Source: Spirochaetales bacterium Spiro_01 (GTDB taxonomy: Bacteria; Spirochaetota; Spirochaetia; Sphaerochaetales; Sphaerochaetaceae). From it: a stretch of 5,336 bases of DNA. The stretch is from NCBI GenBank assembly GCA_001604265.1, contig LVBC01000086.1, positions 1-5,336 on the forward strand. The letters are read 5' to 3'. The translations under genes were made by a program, and so were the position numbers. Numbering within the stretch: the stretch's first letter is position 1; each line of letters starts with the position of its first letter. Positions 1-5,336 of the stretch are shown piece after piece. The notes under the pieces are model-generated. The model saw only the letters and a program-made list of their open reading frames with translations, did no database searches and was not told the origin of the DNA.

Positions 1-908
1 ACCATGCAAGAAGAGTCCTGTCCGTCATCCCGTTCCTTCTGATAAAGCCACTGTATGCACTCTTCTCAGCTCTGGTCTTCTCTAAGATAAAGACCAAGCT
101 CGGAAAGGAGTTCATACTTGGAATCTCCGGCGGTGGCTCCCTCTCCTCAAGCGTTGAGCTCTTCTTCCGTTCAATTGGAATCATGATCCTCAACGGCTAC
201 GGAATGACCGAAACTGCACCTGTGATAACACTTCAGTACTATCAGAAGCCGACCAGAGGAGCAATGAGACCCTTTGTCGGTACTACAGTCGAGATCAGGG
301 ACGAGAGTGGAAACATCGTTCTTCCAGGAGAGAAGGGCGTTCTCTATGCAAAGGGACGCCAGATAATGAAGGGCTACTACAACCGTCCTGACATGACAGC
401 GAAGATAATCGACAGTGAGGGCTTCATCAACACAGGAGACCTCGCAATCATGACAGTCGATGGTCTTGTCTCCATAGTCGGAAGAGCAAAGGATACGATA
501 GTGCTCTCCGGTGGAGAGAATATCGAGCCTGTTCCCATCGAAGCTGCGATGAACGACTCTCCATACATCCAGACGAGCGTTGTCGTGGGTCAGGACCAGA
601 AGTACATCTCTGCTCTGATAGTTCCGGAAGCAAGGGAGGTCGAGAGGTACCTCAAGGAGAACGGCATTCTCCATGAAGGCGTGGACAGCCTTGGGCAGAT
701 TGCAGAAGTGAAGGACCTGATCGACAGCGAGATAAGGAAGTACGTCTCGAAAGAAAATGGCTTCAAGAGCTTCGAGCAGATAAACCGCTTCGTCATCCTT
801 GAGCACCCCTTCGAGGTCGACCGGGAGCTATCTGCCAAGCAGGAGCTGAAGCGCTTCAGGATCGCAGAGCTCTACAGGAATGAGATAGACAGCATGTACG
901 CCAATTGA
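1..908 (+). CDS. AMP-forming long-chain acyl-CoA ligase, C-terminal part (copy 1, 5' end off window)
   Basis: Activates a fatty acid with ATP to acyl-AMP and then forms acyl-CoA (established role of the ANL/AMP-binding family). The reading frame is open from base 3 and gives 301 codons to the TGA at 906-908; aligned with the complete paralog downstream, about 335 N-terminal residues are missing, including the P-loop. Visible motifs are GISGGGS, NGYGMTET (A5, from base 192), NTGDLAIM (A7), VGRAKDTIVLSGGENIEP (A8 hinge) and RELSAKQELKR (A10). The A10 segment has Glu (codon 843-845) where LTPTLKLKR-type enzymes have the catalytic Lys, as in the paralog. It is about two-thirds identical to the next gene by eye. 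An internal ATG at 183 is not the real start, because homology continues upstream of it. Chain-length preference cannot be read from the sequence. Confidence 0.93.
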   Translation, partial: HARRVLSVIPFLLIKPLYALFSALVFSKIKTKLGKEFILGISGGGSLSSSVELFFRSIGIMILNGYGMTETAPVITLQYYQKPTRGAMRPFVGTTVEIRDESGNIVLPGEKGVLYAKGRQIMKGYYNRPDMTAKIIDSEGFINTGDLAIMTVDGLVSIVGRAKDTIVLSGGENIEPVPIEAAMNDSPYIQTSVVVGQDQKYISALIVPEAREVERYLKENGILHEGVDSLGQIAEVKDLIDSEIRKYVSKENGFKSFEQINRFVILEHPFEVDRELSAKQELKRFRIAELYRNEIDSMYAN

Positions 909-909
909 A

Positions 910-946
910 AGAAGGGACCTTCCAGGAAACTGTGAGGTCCTCTTCT
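910..946 (+). terminator. hairpin after ligase copy 1, weak terminator candidate
   Basis: AGAAG-GGACCT (910-920) pairs with AGGTCC-T-CTTCT (935-946) with one bulged T, giving an 11-bp stem and a 14-base loop, two bases after the stop codon. No U-tract follows (ATATGGACA), so it may slow RNA decay or terminate only partially rather than act as a classical intrinsic terminator. Confidence 0.4.
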
Positions 947-984
947 ATATGGACATTAAGATGTCATTGTGATGGAACCGAGTC

Positions 985-1013
985 TTGACAGAAAGGGATA
1001 ATAATTATTTAAT
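985..1013 (+). promoter_or_regulatory. sigma-70 type promoter of ligase copy 2
   Basis: A perfect -35 box TTGACA (985-990) is followed after 17 bases by TTTAAT (1008-1013; 5 of 6 to TATAAT). Transcription would start near 1019-1021, leaving a leader of about 44 bases before the ATG at 1064. The spacer holds the 10-base palindrome AATAATTATT (1000-1009). The region is far more AT-rich than the flanking genes. A second TTGACA at 1015-1020 has no convincing -10 partner and is better read as part of the adjacent dyad. Confidence 0.65.
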
Positions 1014-1014
1014 T

Positions 1015-1047
1015 TTGACAAACTGACAAAATTTGTAAAAATGTCAA
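1015..1047 (+). promoter_or_regulatory. 33-base dyad over the expected transcription start, candidate operator
   Basis: TTGACA (1015-1020) is mirrored by TGTCAA (1042-1047), and inside it ACAAA (1026-1030) is mirrored by TTTGT (1032-1036). Both pairs share the same centre, base 1031, so 12 of 16 positions per arm match. It begins just after the -10 box and ends six bases before the ribosome binding site, a position typical of a repressor operator. The regulator is unknown; a fatty-acid-responsive TetR or GntR protein would fit the gene but nothing in the window identifies one. As RNA it could also form an AU-rich hairpin. Confidence 0.45.
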
Positions 1048-1063
1048 GAATAGAGAGGTCACA

Positions 1064-2974
1064 ATGATCGATACAATTCCACAGCTCATGCTCGACAGAG
1101 TAAGAGAGTTCCCTGATGTTGCCTGTCAGATGGAAAAGAATGCAAAGGCGCAGTTCGTCACCTTCACATACAGTCAGACAATGGAGAATGTCTATGCAGT
1201 CATGTGCGCACTGAAGCATCTGGGCGTCAGGAGGGGAGACAAGCTCGGTCTCATGAGCGACAACAGAGCCGCCTGGCTCTGGGCCGATCTTGCAACTCTC
1301 TCTCTCGGAGGTGCAGATGTTCCGCGCGGAAGGGACAGCACAGCAGACGAGATATCCTACATCCTCGATACTGTGAAGGCCAGGATCTCCTTCGTCGAGA
1401 ACAGGGAGCTGCTTGTGAAGATGCTGACAAGACGCGATGCAATGCCATCCCTCGAGACTGTGATCCTCCTCGACAGCACACCGATCGATGATAGGAAGCA
1501 GCTTGAAGCAGAGAACAGCATGACCATCCATCTTCTTTCAGAGCTCATCGAGAAGTACAGAGAGGAGTCTGTCGAAACGAGAGAGAGCCTGATAAATGAT
1601 ATAGAGAGCGTCAAGGGACCCGAGATTGCCACGATCATCTTCACAAGTGGCACTACAGGAACCCCAAAGGGTGTCATGATCAGGCACGAGAGCTTCCTGA
1701 GGCAGCTCGAGTGCATCAAGGACCAGGGCTTCGACTTCCATCCAGGGCAGAAGTGGCTTTCGGTCCTCCCCGTATGGCACTCCTTCGAGAGGATCGTACA
1801 GTACATATCAGTGCACTCAGCCCACACGCTCTGCTACTCCAAGCCTATCGGAAAGATAATGCTTGCAGACCTGCAGCGCCTCAACCCGGAGTACATGTGC
1901 TCGGTTCCGCGAATCTGGGAGACAGTCAAGGCAGGTGTCTTTTCTGCAATGAAGAAGGAAAAGGGGTCAAAGAAGGCGATGTTCAATCTGGGCCTGAAGA
2001 TAGCCTCTGCATATACTCATTTCAGGGACAATGCACTTGATCTCAATCCAAGATATGGAGGGATGAACTATCTCAAGAGGTTCGTGAACTACTTCCCATA
2101 CCTCCTGATGAAGCCCTTATACGCACTCTTCGACGCAGTGGTCTTCTCCAAGATAAAGGGGAAGCTCGGAAAGAACTTCTCCTTCGGTATCTCGGGTGGT
2201 GGCTCGCTTCCTCTCAGCGTTGAGGAGTTCTTCCGGTCGATCGGCATCTGCATCCTCAATGGCTATGGAATGACGGAGACATCTCCTGTTATCGCACTCC
2301 AGTACTACAGCAAGCAGACCAGGGGTGTCATGAAGATTCTCGGCTGCACAAGAAAGGTGGAGATCAGAGGCGAGAAGGGTGAAGTGCTTCCTCCAGGAAA
2401 GAAGGGTGTGATCTACATCGAGGGGCCGCAGATCATGAGCGGCTACTATGGAAGAGAGGACCTTACAAGGGGAATCATCGGATCCGATGGCTTTATAAAT
2501 ACAGGCGACCTTGGAATAATGACAAGCTCGAATGAGATTGCGATTGTCGGCAGGGCAAAGGATACGATAGTGCTCTCGGGAGGAGAGAATATCGAACCTG
2601 TTCCTATCGAGGCTGCGCTGAACGAGTCATCCTATATCCTTTCCAGCATAGTAGTAGGCCAGGACGAGAAATACCTCTCTGCCCTGATAGTTCCGGATGC
2701 CAAGGAGATCGAGAGGTATCTCAAGGAGAACAAGATATTCTATGTCAACAGAGAGAACCTCAACGACATAGCAGAGGCCCGTCAGCTGATAGACAGCGAG
2801 ATAAGGCGCCTTGTCTCCAGGGAGAGAGGTTTCAAGAGCTTCGAGCTCATAAACAAGTTCTATCTGCTCGATAGGCCCTTCGAGGTCGGCAGAGAGCTCT
2901 CTGCCAAGCAGGAGATGAAGAGGTACAGGATCGCAGAGCTCTACAGGGACGAGATCAGAAGCCTGTACAGCTGA
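1064..2974 (+). CDS. AMP-forming long-chain acyl-CoA ligase (copy 2, complete)
   Basis: Complete 636-residue enzyme of the long-chain fatty acid-CoA ligase branch of the AMP-binding family. Motifs in order: DVPRG early in the N-domain; P-loop TSGTTGTPKG at 194-203; LPVWHSFER (A4) at 235-243; GISGGGS before the adenine-binding NGYGMTET at 399-406; TGDLG at 480-484 with the ribose-binding Asp482; hinge GRAKD at 496-500; and A10-like RELSAKQEMKR at 610-620. Glu617 occupies the place of the usual catalytic Lys of LTPTLKLKR-type enzymes, with Lys615 and Lys619 nearby. There is no signal peptide or clear membrane segment, so it is probably a cytoplasmic or peripheral enzyme. GAGAGG/GAGGT at 1053-1059 supports the ATG at 1064. 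It is a tandem paralog of the preceding gene, with its own promoter and terminator. The likely role is activating exogenous or recycled fatty acids for lipid synthesis (inference). Confidence 0.95.
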   Translation: MIDTIPQLMLDRVREFPDVACQMEKNAKAQFVTFTYSQTMENVYAVMCALKHLGVRRGDKLGLMSDNRAAWLWADLATLSLGGADVPRGRDSTADEISYILDTVKARISFVENRELLVKMLTRRDAMPSLETVILLDSTPIDDRKQLEAENSMTIHLLSELIEKYREESVETRESLINDIESVKGPEIATIIFTSGTTGTPKGVMIRHESFLRQLECIKDQGFDFHPGQKWLSVLPVWHSFERIVQYISVHSAHTLCYSKPIGKIMLADLQRLNPEYMCSVPRIWETVKAGVFSAMKKEKGSKKAMFNLGLKIASAYTHFRDNALDLNPRYGGMNYLKRFVNYFPYLLMKPLYALFDAVVFSKIKGKLGKNFSFGISGGGSLPLSVEEFFRSIGICILNGYGMTETSPVIALQYYSKQTRGVMKILGCTRKVEIRGEKGEVLPPGKKGVIYIEGPQIMSGYYGREDLTRGIIGSDGFINTGDLGIMTSSNEIAIVGRAKDTIVLSGGENIEPVPIEAALNESSYILSSIVVGQDEKYLSALIVPDAKEIERYLKENKIFYVNRENLNDIAEARQLIDSEIRRLVSRERGFKSFELINKFYLLDRPFEVGRELSAKQEMKRYRIAELYRDEIRSLYS

Positions 2975-2987
2975 CATGGTTTCGTGT

Positions 2988-3025
2988 GAACTCCATCTGG
3001 AAGCAGGTGGAGTTCTTCTTCAATT
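2988..3025 (+). terminator. intrinsic terminator of ligase copy 2
   Basis: GAACTCCATCTG (2988-2999), tetraloop GAAG (3000-3003) and CAGGTGGAGTTC (3004-3015) form a 12-bp stem with one T-G wobble, followed by the T-rich TTCTTCAATT. It lies 13 bases after the ligase stop and just before the next promoter, so it separates the ligases from the transporter genes. Confidence 0.8.
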
Positions 3026-3052
3026 GACTCATATTCCCATATAAAACATAAT
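3024..3052 (+). promoter_or_regulatory. sigma-70 type promoter of the metal-transporter operon
   Basis: TTGACT (3024-3029; 5 of 6) and CATAAT (3047-3052; 5 of 6) are separated by exactly 17 bases. The -35 overlaps the tail of the upstream terminator. Transcription should start near 3058-3060. A near-palindrome, TACTTCGAAATA (3053-3064, one mismatched pair), sits on the expected start and could bind a regulator, possibly a metalloregulator given the genes downstream. That last point is inference from position only. Confidence 0.6.
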
Positions 3053-3058
3053 TACTTC

Positions 3059-3177
3059 GAAATATAGGTATCCTGAAGGATGACCTGGGTGCAGAAGCAC
3101 GGTTTTCGGCTTTCGGGCCTTTGATGGTATTTCAGGAAGAAATACACTTCTCTGTCCCATATTCGATGAGGTGAACA
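3059..3177 (+). promoter_or_regulatory. structured 5' leader of the metal-transporter operon
   Basis: About 119 untranslated bases separate the predicted start from the ATG at 3178. They contain three small hairpins: ATCC-TGAA-GGAT (3070-3081), GTGC-AGAA-GCAC (3089-3100) and GTATTTC-AGGAA-GAAATAC (3127-3145, a perfect 7-bp stem), then GAGGTG (3168-3173) as the ribosome binding site. I do not recognise a known riboswitch. A 14-codon reading frame (3080-3124) is present, but its Shine-Dalgarno-like GAAGG directly abuts the ATG, so translation is doubtful. Confidence 0.35.
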
Positions 3178-4194
3178 ATGAAGGACTATCACTCCAGAAT
3201 GGAGAATGGTACCACCCTTGCAGTCTTCGAAGGAGAAACTCTTGTCTTTTCCAGCAAAGGAAAGTGGCTCCATCCGCTCTTCGAGCTTGAAGGCTTTCTC
3301 AGAAGCTATGACGGCGATGTCTCAGCTCTGTCGCTTCACGATACCATACAGGGCCGCGCTGCAGCTGCACTGACTATCTATCTTGGAATCGTACATGTGA
3401 ATGTGGACCTGATATCTGAACCTGCACTCGAGCTTTACCGAAAAAGCGGCATTGAGGATGTTTCCTTCAGGACAAGGACCGAGAAGATCCTCTGCTGCAC
3501 AGAGGACCTCATAACGGATGATATGTCCGTTCCTGAAATCTACAGGTTCCTCAGGAAGAAGGCAAACCTCACAGATGGCATGCAGCTTTCAGTCGAGCAC
3601 CTCGTCTTCTCCTATGGCGAGAGAAGAGTCCTGGATGATATCTCGTTTTCGCTCGAGAAGGGGGATGCCTGCATCCTTACAGGAGAGAACGGCTCTGGAA
3701 AGAGCACGCTTCTCTCGTGCATCCTCGGCCTTCTGAAGCCGCAGAGCGGAACGATACTCTTCGATGGAAGTGCAGCATTGAAGGATGTCGCCTACGTAAA
3801 GCAGATACAGAGCGTGAAGCCGTTCCCGCTCTCTGTGAGCGAGGTCGTCAGGATGGCGATAGACAAGAGAGAGAAGAATATCGATGAGCTTGTCGAGCTT
3901 GCGCTGAGAAGGACGGGCGTGTACCACCTCAAGGAGAGGAACTACTTCACGCTCTCGGGTGGTGAAGGGCAGAAGGTCAATCTGGCGAGGGCACTTGCCG
4001 GAAAGGCAAGGCTGCTGCTGCTCGATGAGCCGACAGCCAGCCTGGACAGCGAGAGCCGGAACAGCATTGCGGACCTTCTCTCGTCACTTCGCTTTTCAGA
4101 AATGCCGACAATACTGCTTGTAAGCCATGACAGGGAGATGAACAGCAGGCTCGGCTGGCCAGAGCTCCATCTCGAAGGGGGACATCTTGCTTGA
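3178..4194 (+). CDS. DUF1893 (TM1506-like) domain fused to metal-type ABC transporter ATPase
   Basis: A 338-residue, two-part protein. Residues about 10-128 match DUF1893/TM1506: TLAVFEGETLVFSSKGKWLHP, then HDTIQGRAAAAL (54-65), then ISEPALELYRKSGIE, then CCTED (106-110), which corresponds to the family's CPME segment. TM1506 has a cytidine-deaminase-like fold and no settled function. Residues about 136-336 are a complete ABC ATPase: Walker A GENGSGKST (169-177, Lys175), Q-loop Gln209, signature LSGGEGQ (259-265), Walker B LLLLDEP (279-285), D-loop SLD (288-290), switch His317. The ATPase resembles the ZnuC/MntB class, which powers zinc or manganese uptake with ABC-3 permeases, and such a permease follows directly with an 8-base overlap. 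The start is supported by GAGGTG at 3168-3173, and the DUF1893 homology needs this upstream start. A typical ZnuC is about 250 residues, so the extra length is the N-domain. The metal is not determinable from sequence, and the N-domain may sense or regulate (inference). Confidence 0.9.
   Translation: MKDYHSRMENGTTLAVFEGETLVFSSKGKWLHPLFELEGFLRSYDGDVSALSLHDTIQGRAAAALTIYLGIVHVNVDLISEPALELYRKSGIEDVSFRTRTEKILCCTEDLITDDMSVPEIYRFLRKKANLTDGMQLSVEHLVFSYGERRVLDDISFSLEKGDACILTGENGSGKSTLLSCILGLLKPQSGTILFDGSAALKDVAYVKQIQSVKPFPLSVSEVVRMAIDKREKNIDELVELALRRTGVYHLKERNYFTLSGGEGQKVNLARALAGKARLLLLDEPTASLDSESRNSIADLLSSLRFSEMPTILLVSHDREMNSRLGWPELHLEGGHLA
4175..4189 (+). promoter_or_regulatory. ribosome binding site and TTG start inside the ATPase gene
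   Basis: AAGGGGGA (4175-4182) lies four bases before TTG at 4187. The TTG overlaps the end of the ATPase gene (TGA 4192-4194), giving the TTGCTTGA arrangement. This decides the permease start: there is no in-frame ATG or GTG nearby, and residues from about 10 onward already form the first membrane segment. The overlap predicts translational coupling and roughly matched production of the two subunits. Confidence 0.75.
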
Positions 4195-4984
4195 ACTGCT
4201 GCTGCTTCCTCCTATCCTGAAGGGATTTGTCGCTCTTCTCTTTGCAGGCTGTGCATTCCCGCTTGCCGGTGTTATGGTCACAAGGCTCGACATGCTGCCG
4301 CTGAGGTACATGCTGATGCACTCGCTGCTTCTTGGTGGTGCAATCGCCCTGGCATTGAATCTGCCTCCACTTGTCTGCTATATAGTGCTCTCGCTGCTTA
4401 CAGTGCTTCTGATGGTCTGGATGAGCAGTGGGAATCTGGTGCACCTCGGTCTCTCCTCAGCAGTGCTGATGGTCCTTTCGATGGCGCTTGCTTCTGTGAT
4501 CGTGCAGGTCTTCGATGTACCTGCAAAGGATACTCTCGAGCTGATCTGGGGCTCTCCATATACGATAACGGTCCCGGAGCTTGCAATCTTTGCATCCCTT
4601 TCTGTCGTGGTCGTACTGTATGTCTCTCTCTATGCAAGAGAGATATCGATACTCTTCTTCGACAGGGATGTTGCCAGGACACTGCTGAGGCACTCAGAGG
4701 TGCACAGATATGTTATGGTCGTCCTGATCGCACTTGTCGTTGCGCTCTCGATGAGGTTCGTCGGTGCACTGCTGATAGATGCGCTTCTAATACTTCCCGT
4801 GATAACTGCAAGCAGGGTGGCAAGGAGCCTTAGAAGACTCTTCATCTACTCGTCCCTTGTCGGCTTCTCTGTGGCAGTGATCGGATACCTTGCCTCCCTT
4901 GCGCTGGACTTCCCTCCAGGTGCAACTGTTGCGATCGTCTCCTCTCTCTTCTACCTCATTTCACTTCTCAGGCCGGTCGACTGA
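4187..4984 (+). CDS. ABC-3 family metal (Zn/Mn-type) transporter permease, ZnuB-like
   Basis: A 265-residue integral membrane protein, the usual length for ZnuB/MntC-type permeases. Hydrophobic segments lie at about 10-31, 41-58, 60-79, 88-108, 130-150, 176-208 (long enough for two passes), 219-240 and 245-262. Family hallmarks are GCAFPLAGVMVTR (21-33) followed by MHSLLLGGAIAL, DTLELIWGS (115-123), the cytoplasmic FFDRDVAR (157-164) that should contact the ATPase, MRFVGALLIDALLILPVITA, and DFPPGATVAIVSS (241-253). It should form a homodimeric channel driven by the DUF1893-ABC protein encoded just upstream (established for the family). The substrate is zinc, manganese or iron and cannot be told from sequence. 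A periplasmic binding lipoprotein is needed for uptake but none is encoded in the window. Its last 17 bases overlap the convergent dehydrogenase gene. Confidence 0.92.
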   Translation: MLELLLLPPILKGFVALLFAGCAFPLAGVMVTRLDMLPLRYMLMHSLLLGGAIALALNLPPLVCYIVLSLLTVLLMVWMSSGNLVHLGLSSAVLMVLSMALASVIVQVFDVPAKDTLELIWGSPYTITVPELAIFASLSVVVVLYVSLYAREISILFFDRDVARTLLRHSEVHRYVMVVLIALVVALSMRFVGALLIDALLILPVITASRVARSLRRLFIYSSLVGFSVAVIGYLASLALDFPPGATVAIVSSLFYLISLLRPVD

Positions 4985-5336
4985 TGCGGTTTGCAGGGTA
5001 GGAGACATTCTCTCCATTGAGAACCTCTATTATGCTCTGACAGGCCATCTGAGTGCAGTTCTCGACACTCTGCACTGTCGATGCGGCAGTGTGCGGGGTG
5101 GCAACTACTCTTGTCATTCCAAGCAGTGGATTCTCCATCTCCAGAGGTTCGTGCTCGAATACATCCATTCCGGCTCCCAGGAACTTCCCATCGTTCAGAG
5201 CCTTTATGAGGTCGTTCTCTATGATGATGTCGCCACGGGAGCAGTTAACGAAGATGGCACTCGGCTTCATCAAAGAGAACTGCTCATAGCCGATAGTGTG
5301 TACTGTCGAAGGAAGGGAGGGCATGTGGAGAGAGAT
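4968..5336 (-). CDS. D-isomer-specific 2-hydroxyacid dehydrogenase, C-terminal part (5' end off window)
   Basis: The frame is open to the window edge (ISLHMPSLPSTVHTIG...), so the ATG at 5322-5324 is internal: SLHMPSLPST corresponds to the SLHxPLTxxT segment of the NAD-binding domain. The catalytic set is intact: Arg in NCSRGDII (codon 5235-5237), Glu in DVFEHEP (codon 5148-5150) and His in TPHTAAST (codon 5091-5093). The family reduces 2-keto acids, or oxidises 2-hydroxy acids, with NAD(P)H/NAD(P). Candidates are D-3-phosphoglycerate dehydrogenase, hydroxypyruvate/glyoxylate reductase or D-lactate dehydrogenase, and the visible part does not settle this. It ends soon after the last helix (EVLNGENVSYP) with no ACT domain, so it is a short form. 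Stop TGA is at 4970-4968, inside the permease gene's 3' end. Confidence 0.92.
   Translation of the reverse strand: MSLHMPSLPSTVHTIGYEQFSLMKPSAIFVNCSRGDIIIENDLIKALNDGKFLGAGMDVFEHEPLEMENPLLGMTRVVATPHTAASTVQSVENCTQMACQSIIEVLNGENVSYPANRISRPA

Noticed and set aside
171..806. 211-codon open frame on the minus strand inside ligase copy 1
   Set aside because: It lies antisense to strongly supported ligase coding sequence, its protein resembles no family, and a similar antisense opening recurs over the paralog (2627-2977), as expected from shared codon use.
1015..1042. Second promoter using the TTGACA at 1015-1020
   Set aside because: At 15-18 bases downstream there is only an A-run, with no acceptable -10 hexamer, and the box is explained as an arm of the dyad.
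956..1531. 191-codon minus-strand open frame over the ligase promoter and N-terminus
   Set aside because: It is antisense to the ligase motifs, Cys/His-rich without domain pattern, and crosses the promoter and dyad; a shadow frame.
3080..3124. 14-codon leader peptide in the transporter 5' leader
   Set aside because: The GAAGG upstream directly abuts the ATG, leaving no proper spacing, and the peptide has no run of a regulatory residue; kept only as a remark in the leader entry.
3977..4444. 155-codon minus-strand open frame across the ATPase-permease junction
   Set aside because: Low-complexity, Gln/Lys/His-rich translation antisense to Walker B and the first permease helices; no homology signal.
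5008..5023. Hairpin TTCTC/GAGAA as a terminator for the permease transcript
   Set aside because: The stem is only 5 bp, has no T-tract, and lies in dehydrogenase coding sequence (NGENVS).
5053..5289. 78-codon plus-strand open frame at the right edge
   Set aside because: It is antisense to the dehydrogenase segment carrying the conserved Arg, Glu and His, so the minus strand is the coding one.

Overview
The window holds five protein-coding genes and no RNA genes, mobile elements or CRISPR. Four genes lie on the plus strand and one partial gene lies on the minus strand at the right edge. GC looks close to 50%, arginine is mostly AGA/AGG, and isoleucine ATA is frequent. The acyl-CoA ligase type (tandem copies ending ELSAKQE(L/M)KR) and the compact layout suggest a host-associated anaerobic spirochaete (Sphaerochaeta/Treponema-like). 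That assignment is an impression from family resemblance, not a proof.

Left half (1-2974): two adjacent paralogous AMP-forming long-chain acyl-CoA ligases. The first is cut by the window edge, with about 300 C-terminal residues visible. The second is complete at 636 residues. They are roughly two-thirds identical over the shared part, so this is a tandem duplication. The 155-base gap between them is a sharp AT-rich island with a good sigma-70 promoter and a 33-base dyad over the expected transcription start, so the second copy probably has its own regulated promoter. A strong hairpin terminator closes the second gene.

Middle (2975-4984): a second transcription unit with its own promoter and a structured leader of about 120 bases. 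Its two genes overlap and are probably translationally coupled. The first is a fusion of an N-terminal DUF1893 (TM1506-like, deaminase-fold) domain to a ZnuC/MntB-type ABC ATPase. The second is a ZnuB-type ABC-3 membrane permease starting at TTG. Together they make the ATPase and membrane parts of a zinc/manganese-type transporter. No substrate-binding lipoprotein gene is visible in the window. The DUF1893-ABC fusion is the most unusual thing here.

Right edge (4968-5336, minus strand): the C-terminal part of a D-isomer-specific 2-hydroxyacid dehydrogenase, convergent with the permease gene and overlapping it by 17 bases, so there is no room for an intergenic terminator.
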